Below, one piece after another: positions 1 to 6,158 of a stretch of 13,135 nucleotides of DNA (positions are counted from its first letter, which is position 1; the number at the start of each line of letters is the position of its first letter). Under the pieces are notes generated by a model, which did no database searches, was not told the origin of the DNA, and saw only the letters and a list, made by a program, of their open reading frames with translations. Source of the stretch: Methylotenera_A sp031429035 (lineage in GTDB: Bacteria; Pseudomonadota; Gammaproteobacteria; Burkholderiales; Methylophilaceae); NCBI GenBank assembly GCA_031429035.1, contig JANOYU010000090.1, positions 1 to 13,135 on the forward strand, read 5' to 3'. Both the position numbers and the translations under genes were made by a program.

Positions 1-72
1 ACGACAACGGCAAAAACAGACGAAGAAGCCAAAGCACTTTTGGTTGCGTTTAGTTTTCCTTTTAGAGGTTAA
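1..72 (+). CDS. rplE: 50S ribosomal protein L5, C-terminal end (partial)
   Basis: The last 23 codons and the TAA stop (70-72) of an upstream gene are visible, reading TTTAKTDEEAKALLVAF and ending FPFRG. This closely matches the known L5 C-terminus (TTTAK-DEE-LL-AF-FPFR). L5 binds 5S rRNA in the central protuberance of the 50S subunit and contacts S13 across the subunit interface. The 5' part lies outside the window. Its position directly before rpsN is the classical spc operon order, and the rpsN start follows its stop after 3 bases, so the purine-rich stretch in its last codons serves as the rpsN ribosome binding site. Confidence 0.93.
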   Translation, partial: TTTAKTDEEAKALLVAFSFPFRG

Positions 73-75
73 GAC

Positions 76-381
76 ATGGCAAAAACATGTATGATAGAGC
101 GCGAAATTAAACGTCGCGACACCGTAAAAAAATTTGCAGCAAAACGCGATGCTTTAAACGCAATTATTAACGACACTAAGGTTAGTGCCGAAGACCGTCG
201 TGATGCGCGTTCAAAATTGCAAAGTTTGCCACGTAATTCAAGCCCAGTACGCTTGCGTAATCGTTGTGCACTTACAGGCCGCCCACGTGGTGTTTACAGT
301 AAATTTGGTATCGGCCGCAGTAAATTGCGCGATTTGATGATGAGTGGCCAAGTGCCAGGCATTATCAAAGCTAGCTGGTAA
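76..381 (+). CDS. rpsN: 30S ribosomal protein S14 (zinc-free long form)
   Basis: The product is a 101-residue S14, the length of the long proteobacterial form. The conserved C-terminal half is present: LPRNSSPVRLRNRC (about 52-65), the TGRPRG turn (67-72), and the terminal PGIIKASW. It lacks the two CxxC pairs of the short zinc-binding S14 and is therefore the zinc-independent type. S14 binds the 3' domain of 16S rRNA in the head of the 30S subunit. The ATG lies 3 bases after the rplE stop, with AGAGG overlapping the end of rplE as Shine-Dalgarno, which suggests coupled translation. rpsH follows after 15 bases. Confidence 0.97.
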   Translation: MAKTCMIEREIKRRDTVKKFAAKRDALNAIINDTKVSAEDRRDARSKLQSLPRNSSPVRLRNRCALTGRPRGVYSKFGIGRSKLRDLMMSGQVPGIIKASW

Positions 382-396
382 CGGAGGAGTAGATTT

Positions 397-792
397 ATGA
401 GTATGAGTGATCCGATTGCCGACATGCTAACCCGCATTCGTAATGCGCAAAGTGTAAACAAGCTATCAGTTTCTATGCCAGCATCTAAGCTCAAAGGCGC
501 AATTGCCGTTGTGTTAAAAGATGAAGGTTATATTGATGATTTTGCAGTAATTGCAAATGATGGTAAACCTTTGTTGAGCATTAGCTTGAAATATTATGCA
601 GGCCGCCCAGTTATTGAGAAAATTGACCGCGTCAGCAAGCCTGGTTTGCGTGTTTACAAGGGTAGTCAAAACATCCCTAAAGTAATGAATGGTCTTGGTG
701 TGACAATATTGTCTACATCCAAGGGTGTAATGACAGATCGTAAAGCACAGGCAGCCGGTATCGGTGGCGAAGTGTTGTGCGTAGTGGCTTAA
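397..792 (+). CDS. rpsH: 30S ribosomal protein S8
   Basis: The product is a 131-residue S8 with the family opening DPIADMLTRIRNAQ and the C-terminal segment STSKGVMTDRKA followed by a Gly-rich GIGGEVLCVVA end. S8 binds the central domain of 16S rRNA. In E. coli it is also the translational repressor of the spc operon, acting near the rplE start, a site outside this window. Two ATGs are possible (397 and 403). The first matches the family MSM-DPIADM opening and has a strong GGAGGAG Shine-Dalgarno at 383-389. The stop lies 10 bases before rplF. Confidence 0.97.
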   Translation: MSMSDPIADMLTRIRNAQSVNKLSVSMPASKLKGAIAVVLKDEGYIDDFAVIANDGKPLLSISLKYYAGRPVIEKIDRVSKPGLRVYKGSQNIPKVMNGLGVTILSTSKGVMTDRKAQAAGIGGEVLCVVA

Positions 793-802
793 GGAGAAGC
801 AA

Positions 803-1336
803 ATGTCACGTGTTGCTAAAAATCCAGTCTCTATTCCAGATAAAGTTGAAGTTGCACTTAGTGCTAGCGCAATTAATGTTAGCGGCCCGTTGGGTAAATT
901 ATCTCAGCCGCTTACAAATGCAGTTACTTTAAAGCAAGAAGGCCAAACTATTACGTTTACTGCAACTAGCGACAGTCAGCACTCACGTGCTATGTCGGGT
1001 ACATTGCGTGCTTTGGTTGCAAATATGGTACAGGGTGTTTCGGTTGGCTTTAGCCGCAAACTAACATTGGTGGGTGTTGGCTATAAAGCTAACGCACAAG
1101 GTCAAATGTTGAATTTAGAGCTTGGTTATTCACATCCTATCAATCATAAAATGCCTGTTGGTGTCACGGTACAAACACCTACGCCAACAGAGGTTATTTT
1201 GACTGGTTTTGATAAGCAAGTGATTGGTCAAGTGGCTGCGCAAATTCGTGCTTATCGTGCACCAGAGCCTTACAAGGGTAAAGGTGTGCGTTATGCAGAT
1301 GAAGTAGTTGCGATTAAAGAAACTAAAAAGAAATAA
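803..1336 (+). CDS. rplF: 50S ribosomal protein L6
   Basis: The product is a 177-residue L6, the usual bacterial length. It has the opening SRVAKNPVSIP, the internal duplication of two L6 folds, the LVGVGYKA motif (about 91-98), and the C-terminal family signature from residue 148, RAYRAPEPYKGKGVRY, followed by a lysine-rich tail. L6 binds near the sarcin-ricin loop of 23S rRNA by the factor-binding site of the 50S subunit. An AAGGAGAA Shine-Dalgarno overlaps the end of rpsH. Spacing to rplR is 32 bases, the longest gap in this part of the operon, with no evident regulatory structure. Confidence 0.97.
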   Translation: MSRVAKNPVSIPDKVEVALSASAINVSGPLGKLSQPLTNAVTLKQEGQTITFTATSDSQHSRAMSGTLRALVANMVQGVSVGFSRKLTLVGVGYKANAQGQMLNLELGYSHPINHKMPVGVTVQTPTPTEVILTGFDKQVIGQVAAQIRAYRAPEPYKGKGVRYADEVVAIKETKKK

Positions 1337-1368
1337 GTAACTGAAAAAATAAATAGGACTAAAAGATA

Positions 1369-1722
1369 ATGAATAACGTAGATAATCGCTTGCGCCGTGC
1401 ACGTAAAACCCGTGCCAAAATTGCCGAGTTAAAAGTGACACGTTTAAGTGTGCATCGTACTAATACGCATATTTATGCACAAATTATTGCTGAAACTGGC
1501 GATAAAGTATTGGCTAGCGCTTCAACCGTTGAAGCGGGTGTGCGTAAAACATTAAAAAATGGCGGCAACGTTGAAGCGGCTGCTGCAATTGGTAAGTTAA
1601 TTGCTGAAAAAGCGAAAAAAGCTGGTATTACAACAGTGGCTTTCGATCGTTCTGGCTACAAGTACCATGGTCGTATCAAAGCGTTGGCAGATGCTGCGCG
1701 TGAACACGGTCTTTCATTCTAA
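1369..1722 (+). CDS. rplR: 50S ribosomal protein L18
   Basis: The product is a 117-residue L18 with the basic N-terminus RLRRARKTRAKI, the RLSVHRTNTHIYAQII strand region, and the conserved end AFDRSGYKYHGRIKALADAAREHGL. L18 binds 5S rRNA with L5 and helps dock it into the 50S central protuberance. An AGGA Shine-Dalgarno precedes the ATG. rpsE starts 15 bases after the stop. Gene order and length are both standard for the spc operon. Confidence 0.97.
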   Translation: MNNVDNRLRRARKTRAKIAELKVTRLSVHRTNTHIYAQIIAETGDKVLASASTVEAGVRKTLKNGGNVEAAAAIGKLIAEKAKKAGITTVAFDRSGYKYHGRIKALADAAREHGLSF

Positions 1723-1737
1723 TAGGCGAGACAGATA

Positions 1738-2250
1738 ATGGCTAGAGAAATGGAACAACAATCACAACAAACCGATGGTTTGCGTGAAAAAATGATTACT
1801 GTAAATCGTGTTAGTAAAACGGTTAAAGGTGGTCGTATTATGAGTTTCGCGGCGCTGACTGTTGTCGGCGACGGCGATGGCGCAGTTGGTATGGGTAAAG
1901 GCAAGGCGCGTGAAGTGCCAGTTGCTGTACAAAAAGCCATGGATGAAGCGCGTCGCGGCATGCTAAAAGTAAATTTAAATAATGGTACGTTGCACCATGC
2001 TGTAACAGGTGTGCATGGCGCTGCTAAAGTGTTTATTCAGCCTGCATCTGAAGGTACTGGCATTATTGCTGGTGGCGCAATGCGCGCGATTTTTGAAGTG
2101 ATGGGCATTACTAACGTGGTTGCTAAGTGTATCGGTTCAACTAATCCATATAACTTGGTTCGTGCTACTTTAAATGGCCTAGAATCAATGAATACACCAG
2201 CAGAAATTGCCGCAAAACGTGGTAAATCTGTTGAAGAAATTAGAGGGTAA
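1738..2250 (+). CDS. rpsE: 30S ribosomal protein S5
   Basis: The product is a 170-residue S5. The N-terminal double-stranded RNA-binding fold contains NRVSKTVKGGRIMSFAALTVVGDG (about 23-46). The C-terminal domain contains QPASEGTGIIAGGAMRA, GSTNPYNLVRAT and the end AAKRGKSVEEIRG. S5 lies on the solvent side of the 30S subunit near the mRNA entry and affects decoding fidelity. The VSKTVKGGR loop, where spectinomycin-resistance changes occur in other bacteria, is intact here. The first 12 or so residues are a polar Gln-rich tail, and ATG 1738 is chosen over M5 because of its position after AGGCGAG. The last codons and stop contain AGAGGG, which is the rpmD ribosome binding site. Confidence 0.97.
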   Translation: MAREMEQQSQQTDGLREKMITVNRVSKTVKGGRIMSFAALTVVGDGDGAVGMGKGKAREVPVAVQKAMDEARRGMLKVNLNNGTLHHAVTGVHGAAKVFIQPASEGTGIIAGGAMRAIFEVMGITNVVAKCIGSTNPYNLVRATLNGLESMNTPAEIAAKRGKSVEEIRG

Positions 2251-2252
2251 TC

Positions 2253-2534
2253 ATGGCGACAACTAAAACAGAAGATGTAAAAGTAAAAGCGCCAGCAAAA
2301 GCAAAAACAGCTGCTCCAGCTAAAGTTGCTGTGAAAGCTAGCCCTAAAGCAAAAGATGGAAAAATGGTTAAAGTAACCCTGGTGAGAAGCTTGATTGGTC
2401 GTATTGAAGCACATAAAGCTACTGTAAAAGGTTTAGGCTTACGCCGCATGCACCACACGGTTGAAGTGCAAGATACACCAGAAACTCGCGGCATGATTAA
2501 TGCTGTGAACTATCTCTTAAAGGTAGAAGCATAA
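2253..2534 (+). CDS. rpmD: 50S ribosomal protein L30 with Ala/Lys-rich N-terminal extension
   Basis: Residues 38-93 are a complete L30: VKVTLVRSLIGR, then HKATVKGLGLRRMHHTVE, then DTPETRGMINAVNYLLKV. L30 is a small protein of the 50S subunit, normally about 60 residues. Here residues 1-37 form an extra low-complexity tail with about 10 Lys and 10 Ala plus scattered Pro, resembling a histone-tail-like RNA-binding extension. The ATG at 2253 has AGAGGG eight bases upstream inside the rpsE end, whereas the internal ATG at 2364 has only a weak purine stretch, so the long form is preferred. The stop overlaps the rplO start (TAATG), implying translational coupling. Whether the tail is retained in the mature protein is unknown. 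Confidence 0.93.
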   Translation: MATTKTEDVKVKAPAKAKTAAPAKVAVKASPKAKDGKMVKVTLVRSLIGRIEAHKATVKGLGLRRMHHTVEVQDTPETRGMINAVNYLLKVEA

Positions 2535-2974
2535 TGCAATTGAATACAATTAAGCCTGCAAAAGGCTCAAAAAAAGAACGTCGTCGCGTTGGTCGAGGTA
2601 TTGGATCTGGTTTTGGTAAAACTGCAGGTCGTGGACATAAAGGTCAAAAATCACGTACTGGCGGTTTCCATAAAGTCGGTTTTGAGGGCGGTCAAATGCC
2701 TTTGCAGCGTCGTTTGCCAAAGCGTGGCTTTAAATCGTTAACTAAAAAAGATACTGCGCATGTGCGCACATCTGAGTTAAATAATCTACCAGTCGATACC
2801 ATTGATTTGTTGGTTTTAAAACAAGCCAACGTTATTTCAGGCAATGCTTTGGCAGCTAAAGTGTTTTTGTCTGGCGAAATTACTAAAAAGCTAAACTTAA
2901 GTGGCTTGTTGTTGACCAAAGGCGCGCGTGCAGCGGTTGAAGCTGCTGGCGGCAAAGTTGCAACGGCCGAATAA
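2534..2974 (+). CDS. rplO: 50S ribosomal protein L15
   Basis: The product is a 146-residue L15. The basic, glycine-rich N-terminal region (about 9-45) has KKERRRVGRGIGSGFGKTAGRG followed by HKGQKSRTGG. It is followed by GFEGGQMPLQRRLPKRGF, the L15 signature, and a globular C-terminal domain ending AAVEAAGGKV. L15 threads its extended N-terminus into 23S rRNA and joins during large-subunit assembly. The start overlaps the rpmD stop by one base, and AAAGG within rpmD acts as its Shine-Dalgarno. secY follows after 21 bases. Confidence 0.97.
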   Translation: MQLNTIKPAKGSKKERRRVGRGIGSGFGKTAGRGHKGQKSRTGGFHKVGFEGGQMPLQRRLPKRGFKSLTKKDTAHVRTSELNNLPVDTIDLLVLKQANVISGNALAAKVFLSGEITKKLNLSGLLLTKGARAAVEAAGGKVATAE

Positions 2975-2995
2975 GCGAATTAGCGAGTAAACACA

Positions 2996-4318
2996 TTGGC
3001 GCAAGATAGTTTATTAGCATCTGTTAGTAAAATGGGCGAGCTTAAAAGTCGCTTATGGTTTGTGTTGGGTGCTTTAGTGGTATATCGCTTAGGTGCGCAT
3101 ATTCCAGTGCCTGGTATTGATCCAGCCGTATTGAAACAGTTATTTGAATCACAAAGTGGTGGCATTTTAGGCATGTTTAACATGTTTTCTGGTGGTGCGT
3201 TATCTCGCTTTACTGTGTTTGCGCTTGGCATTATGCCGTATATTTCTGCATCAATTATTATGCAGTTGGCAACTGTTGTTTCGCCTAAGCTAGAGCAGCT
3301 TAAAAAAGAAGGTGAAGCAGGCAGACGTACTATTACGAAATATACGCGCTACGGCACAGTATTATTGGCTACCTTTCAAGGCTTAGGTATTGCGATTGCG
3401 CTAGAAGGGCAAGCTGGTTTGGTATTAGACCCAGGCATGGCGTTTAGATTGACAGCGGTGATTACGTTGGTTAGCGGTACGATGTTTTTGATGTGGTTGG
3501 GTGAGCAAATTACAGAGCGCGGCATTGGTAACGGCATTTCGATTATTATTTTTGCAGGTATTGTAGCTGGTTTACCAAGTGCAATTAGTAGCACTTTAGA
3601 ATTGACGCGCACAGGTGCTTTTTCAATTCCGCTGGTAATGTTCTTGCTGGTGGCGATTGTATTAGTAACGGCATTGGTGGTATTTGTAGAACGCGGTCAG
3701 CGAAAAATCACCGTGAATTATGCTAAACGCCAAGTGGGTAACAAAGTATATGGTGGTCAAACCACACATTTACCGTTGAAATTGAATATGGCAGGTGTGA
3801 TTCCTCCTATATTTGCATCAAGTATTATTTTGTTTCCAGCAACGCTAGCTGGTTGGTTTGGTAGTAGTGAAAAGCTGTATTGGCTAAAAGACATTAGTAA
3901 TTTACTGTCACCTGGCCAGCCAATTTACATTTTGTTTTTTGCAGCAGCTATTATGTTTTTTTGTTTCTTTTATACGGCGTTAGTGTTTAACCCAAAAGAA
4001 ACAGCTGATAATTTAAAGAAAAGCGGTGCATTTGTACCAGGTATTCGCCCAGGAGAGCAAACGGCAAACTATATTGATAAAATTATGGGTCGTTTAACTT
4101 TAATTGGTGCCATTTATATTACCTTAGTATGCCTGCTGCCAGAGTTTTTAAGATTGAAATTTAATACGCCGTTTTATTTTGGCGGTACGTCATTATTGAT
4201 TATTGTAGTGGTAACCATGGATTTTATGACGCAAGTGCAATCACACTTAATGTCACACCAGTATGAAGGTTTGCTTAAAAAAGCCAACTTTAAAGGTGGC
4301 GCAGGTAGCGCTAAATAG
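2996..4318 (+). CDS. secY: Protein translocase subunit SecY
   Basis: SecY is the pore-forming subunit of the SecYEG channel that moves unfolded proteins across, and inserts proteins into, the inner membrane. The 440-residue product has ten hydrophobic segments, at about 20-39, 72-94, 119-139, 153-171, 180-200, 211-231, 266-287, 309-331, 366-386 and 394-412. Family marks include GAHIPVPGIDP (33-43), the plug and early TM2 region SGGALSRFTVFALGIMPYI, the cytosolic loop ERGQRKITVNYAKRQVG (232-248) that meets SecA or the ribosome, and FVPGIRPGEQTANYI (346-360). The start is TTG at 2996, chosen because it restores the normal N-terminus; the next in-frame ATG (3032) would remove 12 residues. The preceding Shine-Dalgarno is poor (GCGAG), so initiation may be weak. 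The gene sits between rplO and rpmJ as in other spc operons. Confidence 0.97.
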   Translation: MAQDSLLASVSKMGELKSRLWFVLGALVVYRLGAHIPVPGIDPAVLKQLFESQSGGILGMFNMFSGGALSRFTVFALGIMPYISASIIMQLATVVSPKLEQLKKEGEAGRRTITKYTRYGTVLLATFQGLGIAIALEGQAGLVLDPGMAFRLTAVITLVSGTMFLMWLGEQITERGIGNGISIIIFAGIVAGLPSAISSTLELTRTGAFSIPLVMFLLVAIVLVTALVVFVERGQRKITVNYAKRQVGNKVYGGQTTHLPLKLNMAGVIPPIFASSIILFPATLAGWFGSSEKLYWLKDISNLLSPGQPIYILFFAAAIMFFCFFYTALVFNPKETADNLKKSGAFVPGIRPGEQTANYIDKIMGRLTLIGAIYITLVCLLPEFLRLKFNTPFYFGGTSLLIIVVVTMDFMTQVQSHLMSHQYEGLLKKANFKGGAGSAK

Positions 4319-4353
4319 TTTTTAATAGATTTAAATTGGTGTTGAGGTAAATT

Positions 4354-4467
4354 ATGAGAGTTCGTGCATCAGTAAAAGCATTATGTCGCAATTGTAAAGT
4401 TGTGCGTCGTCGTGGTGTAGTACGCATTATTTGTACTGATCCGCGTCATAAGCAACGTCAAGGCTAA
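4354..4467 (+). CDS. rpmJ: 50S ribosomal protein L36 (zinc-binding form)
   Basis: This 37-residue gene starts MRVRASVKALCRNCK and ends DPRHKQRQG. It carries the L36 zinc ribbon as C11, C14, C27 and H32 (CxxC, C, H), so it is the zinc-binding type rather than the cysteine-free paralogue. L36 is a tiny 23S rRNA-binding protein of the 50S subunit. A TGAGGT Shine-Dalgarno (4343-4348) precedes the ATG by five bases. It is the last gene of the spc block. No infA (IF1) gene lies between secY and rpmJ, so the arrangement resembles E. coli rather than the secY-infA-rpmJ order found in some betaproteobacteria. Confidence 0.96.
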   Translation: MRVRASVKALCRNCKVVRRRGVVRIICTDPRHKQRQG

Positions 4468-4502
4468 AGATTATTAGCTGTAAAGTAGTACATTGTTAAA
4501 AT

Positions 4503-4570
4503 GCTTAAATTTAAAACAACAAGTTTGAAATTGTTAGTTCAAGCTGTTAAAATTTAAGGCTTTTTTATTT
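4503..4570 (+). terminator. Possible spc-operon terminator, AT-rich hairpin plus T run
   Basis: Bases 4503-4515 can pair with 4547-4560. There are two G-C pairs at the foot, one bulged G (4558), eight A-T pairs, one A-A mismatch and two more A-T pairs. Inside the large loop, AACAA (4518-4522) can pair with TTGTT (4531-4535). TTTTTTATTT (4561-4570) follows directly. This geometry suits an intrinsic terminator after rpmJ, but the stem is almost all A-T and chance pairing is plausible in such sequence. The 3' arm also contains the -10 box of the candidate alpha promoter, so the two functions would overlap. Confidence 0.4.
4525..4553 (+). promoter_or_regulatory. Candidate sigma70 promoter of the alpha operon
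   Basis: TTGAAA (4525-4530, five of six matches to the -35 consensus) and TAAAAT (4548-4553, five of six to the -10 consensus) are separated by exactly 17 bases. A TG one base before the -10 (4545-4546) gives an extended -10. Transcription would start near 4559-4560, about 48 bases before the rpsM ATG. The placement matches the known promoter between rpmJ and rpsM in E. coli. The region is AT-rich, so some chance matching is possible. Confidence 0.65.
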
Positions 4571-4590
4571 GATCGCAAGCTTGTGCGATT
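4571..4590 (+). promoter_or_regulatory. Small hairpin in the rpsM leader
   Basis: ATCGCA (4572-4577) pairs perfectly with TGCGAT (4584-4589) around a six-base loop, and G4571 with T4590 adds a wobble pair. It lies just before the TTGGAG Shine-Dalgarno (4595-4600) of rpsM, in the predicted short leader. In E. coli the rpsM leader is where S4 represses the alpha operon through a pseudoknot of about 110 bases. This leader is much shorter, and a regulatory role here is inference. Confidence 0.4.
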
Positions 4591-4607
4591 TGTTTTGGAG
4601 TTAAAGT

Positions 4608-4970
4608 ATGGCACGTATTGCTGGGGTTAATATCCCGAATAATAAACACGCTGAAATCGCCTTAACGTCGATTTTTGGTATTGGTCGCGTAACAGCGCAA
4701 AAAATTTGCGTTGCAGCTGGCGTTTTGGCTTCTACAAAAGTAAAAGATTTAAACGATGCGGATGTTGAAAAACTCCGTGACGAAGTAGCCAAAGTAAAAG
4801 TAGAAGGCGATTTGCGCCGAGAAGTATCGATGAACATCAAGCGTTTGATGGACTTGGGTTGTTACCGTGGTGTGCGCCATCGTCGTGGCTTGCCAGTTCG
4901 TGGCCAGCGCACTAAGACCAATGCACGTACACGCAAAGGCCCAGTTAAAGCGATTAAGCAATCAAAATAA
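4608..4970 (+). CDS. rpsM: 30S ribosomal protein S13
   Basis: The product is a 120-residue S13. It has the opening ARIAGVNIPNNKH, the helix-hairpin-helix-like GIGRVTAQKIC segment (about 24-34), and the C-terminal run YRGVRHRRGLPVRGQRTKTN then ARTRKGP that reaches toward the P-site tRNA. S13 sits in the 30S head and forms bridges with L5. GGAG (4597-4600) is the Shine-Dalgarno. This is the first gene of the alpha operon, behind its own candidate promoter. The 72-base gap to rpsK is AT-rich and shows no obvious structure. Confidence 0.97.
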   Translation: MARIAGVNIPNNKHAEIALTSIFGIGRVTAQKICVAAGVLASTKVKDLNDADVEKLRDEVAKVKVEGDLRREVSMNIKRLMDLGCYRGVRHRRGLPVRGQRTKTNARTRKGPVKAIKQSK

Positions 4971-5042
4971 AATAACAAACTAACTACTGGCAATTTAAAT
5001 ATTTATATTAAGTAAGACTCAATAGGTAAGGAAAAGTACAAC

Positions 5043-5432
5043 ATGGCAAAAGCTAATGTACGCGTAAGAAAAAAAGTTAAAAAGAATATCGCCGAGGGCA
5101 TTGCCCATGTGCATGCTTCTTTTAACAACACCATTATCACTATTACAGATCGTCAAGGTAATGCGCTTGCTTGGGCGACCTCTGGCGGTCAAGGCTTTAA
5201 AGGCTCACGTAAAAGTACGCCATTTGCGGCACAAGTAGCGGCAGAGGTTGCAGGTAAAAATGCACAAGAATCTGGTGTTAAAAATTTAGAAGTGCGCATT
5301 AAAGGTCCCGGCCCAGGTCGTGAATCTGCTGTGCGCGCACTTAATGCGGCTGGTTTTAAAATTACCAGCATTACCGATGTGACGCCTGTGCCACACAACG
5401 GCTGCCGTCCATCCAAAAAGCGTAGAATTTAG
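5043..5432 (+). CDS. rpsK: 30S ribosomal protein S11
   Basis: The product is a 129-residue S11 with a lysine-rich N-terminus (KANVRVRKKVKKN), the HVHASFNNTIITITDRQGN strand region, and WATSGGQGFKGSRKSTPFAA. The C-terminal signature is DVTPVPHNGCRPSKKRRI. S11 lies on the 30S platform, next to the 3' end of 16S rRNA and the E-site codon. The Asn-Gly of HNG is the site converted to isoaspartate in E. coli S11 and is retained. The Ser after CRP is Pro in many relatives. Shine-Dalgarno is AAGGA (5028-5032). Confidence 0.97.
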   Translation: MAKANVRVRKKVKKNIAEGIAHVHASFNNTIITITDRQGNALAWATSGGQGFKGSRKSTPFAAQVAAEVAGKNAQESGVKNLEVRIKGPGPGRESAVRALNAAGFKITSITDVTPVPHNGCRPSKKRRI

Positions 5433-5474
5433 TTTCGGCGCGTTTAAGCAAATAAAGATTACTGGAGAACTATC

Positions 5475-6104
5475 TTGGCTAGAAACTTAGACCCTAAATG
5501 CCGTCAGTGCCGCCGTGAAGGCGAAAAATTATTCTTAAAAGCTGAAAAATGCTTTACAGATAAATGCGCGATTGAAAAACGTAATTTCCCACCTGGTCAA
5601 CATGGTCAGCGCCGTAACTCACGCTTGTCTGATTATGGTGTGCAATTGCGCGAAAAACAAAAAGTACGCCGTATCTATGGCATTTTAGAGGGCCAGTTCC
5701 GTAGTTATTACGCTGAAGCTGATCGTCAAAAAGGCATTACGGGCGAGAACCTACTACAGTTATTAGAGTGTCGTTTAGATAACGTGGCTTTTCGCATGGG
5801 CCTTGGTGGTTCACGCACAGAAGCGCGCCAAATCGTACGTCACAACAGTATTTTGGTTAACGGTAAACGTGTCAATATTCCTTCATACCAAGTAAAAGCA
5901 GGCGATGTGGTTTCTGTTGCTGAAGCATCAAAAACACAATTGCGTATTAAAGGCGCGCTTGAAGCGGCCGAGCAACGTGGCTTTCCAGAATGGTTAGAAG
6001 TGGATGTTAAGGCACTCAAAGGCACGTTTAAAGCGAAACCGCAACGTGATGATTTGCCATCAACCATCAACGAATCATTGGTTGTTGAGTTGTATTCTAA
6101 ATAA
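5475..6104 (+). CDS. rpsD: 30S ribosomal protein S4 (four-cysteine zinc form)
   Basis: S4 nucleates 30S assembly on the 5' domain of 16S rRNA and lines the mRNA entry. In E. coli it also represses the alpha operon. The 209-residue product has C9, C12, C26 and C31 (CxxC-x13-CxxxxC), the zinc-finger pattern of the zinc-binding S4 class, then PGQHGQRR. The S4 RNA-binding domain (about 95-160) contains LECRLDNVAFRMGLGGSRTE and ARQIVRHNSILVNGKRV. The end NESLVVELYSK is canonical. The start is TTG at 5475 with GGAGA (5464-5468) six bases upstream; it gives the exact family N-terminus MARNLDPKC, and no ATG is available nearby. A TTG start on the operon's presumed autoregulator is notable. Confidence 0.97.
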   Translation: MARNLDPKCRQCRREGEKLFLKAEKCFTDKCAIEKRNFPPGQHGQRRNSRLSDYGVQLREKQKVRRIYGILEGQFRSYYAEADRQKGITGENLLQLLECRLDNVAFRMGLGGSRTEARQIVRHNSILVNGKRVNIPSYQVKAGDVVSVAEASKTQLRIKGALEAAEQRGFPEWLEVDVKALKGTFKAKPQRDDLPSTINESLVVELYSK

Positions 6105-6158
6105 TTCAGCCTAATTTTAGGTTAAATTATTTACTAACAAAATTACGCAAGGAATTTT

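Noticed and set aside
4319..4353. infA gene between secY and rpmJ
   Set aside because: The gap is only 35 bases and no IF1-like frame exists there or in the 4468-4607 gap.
6105..6158. CCTAA/TTAGG element before rpoA as a hairpin
   Set aside because: The arms leave a loop of only two to four bases and few pairs, so no stable structure is supported.
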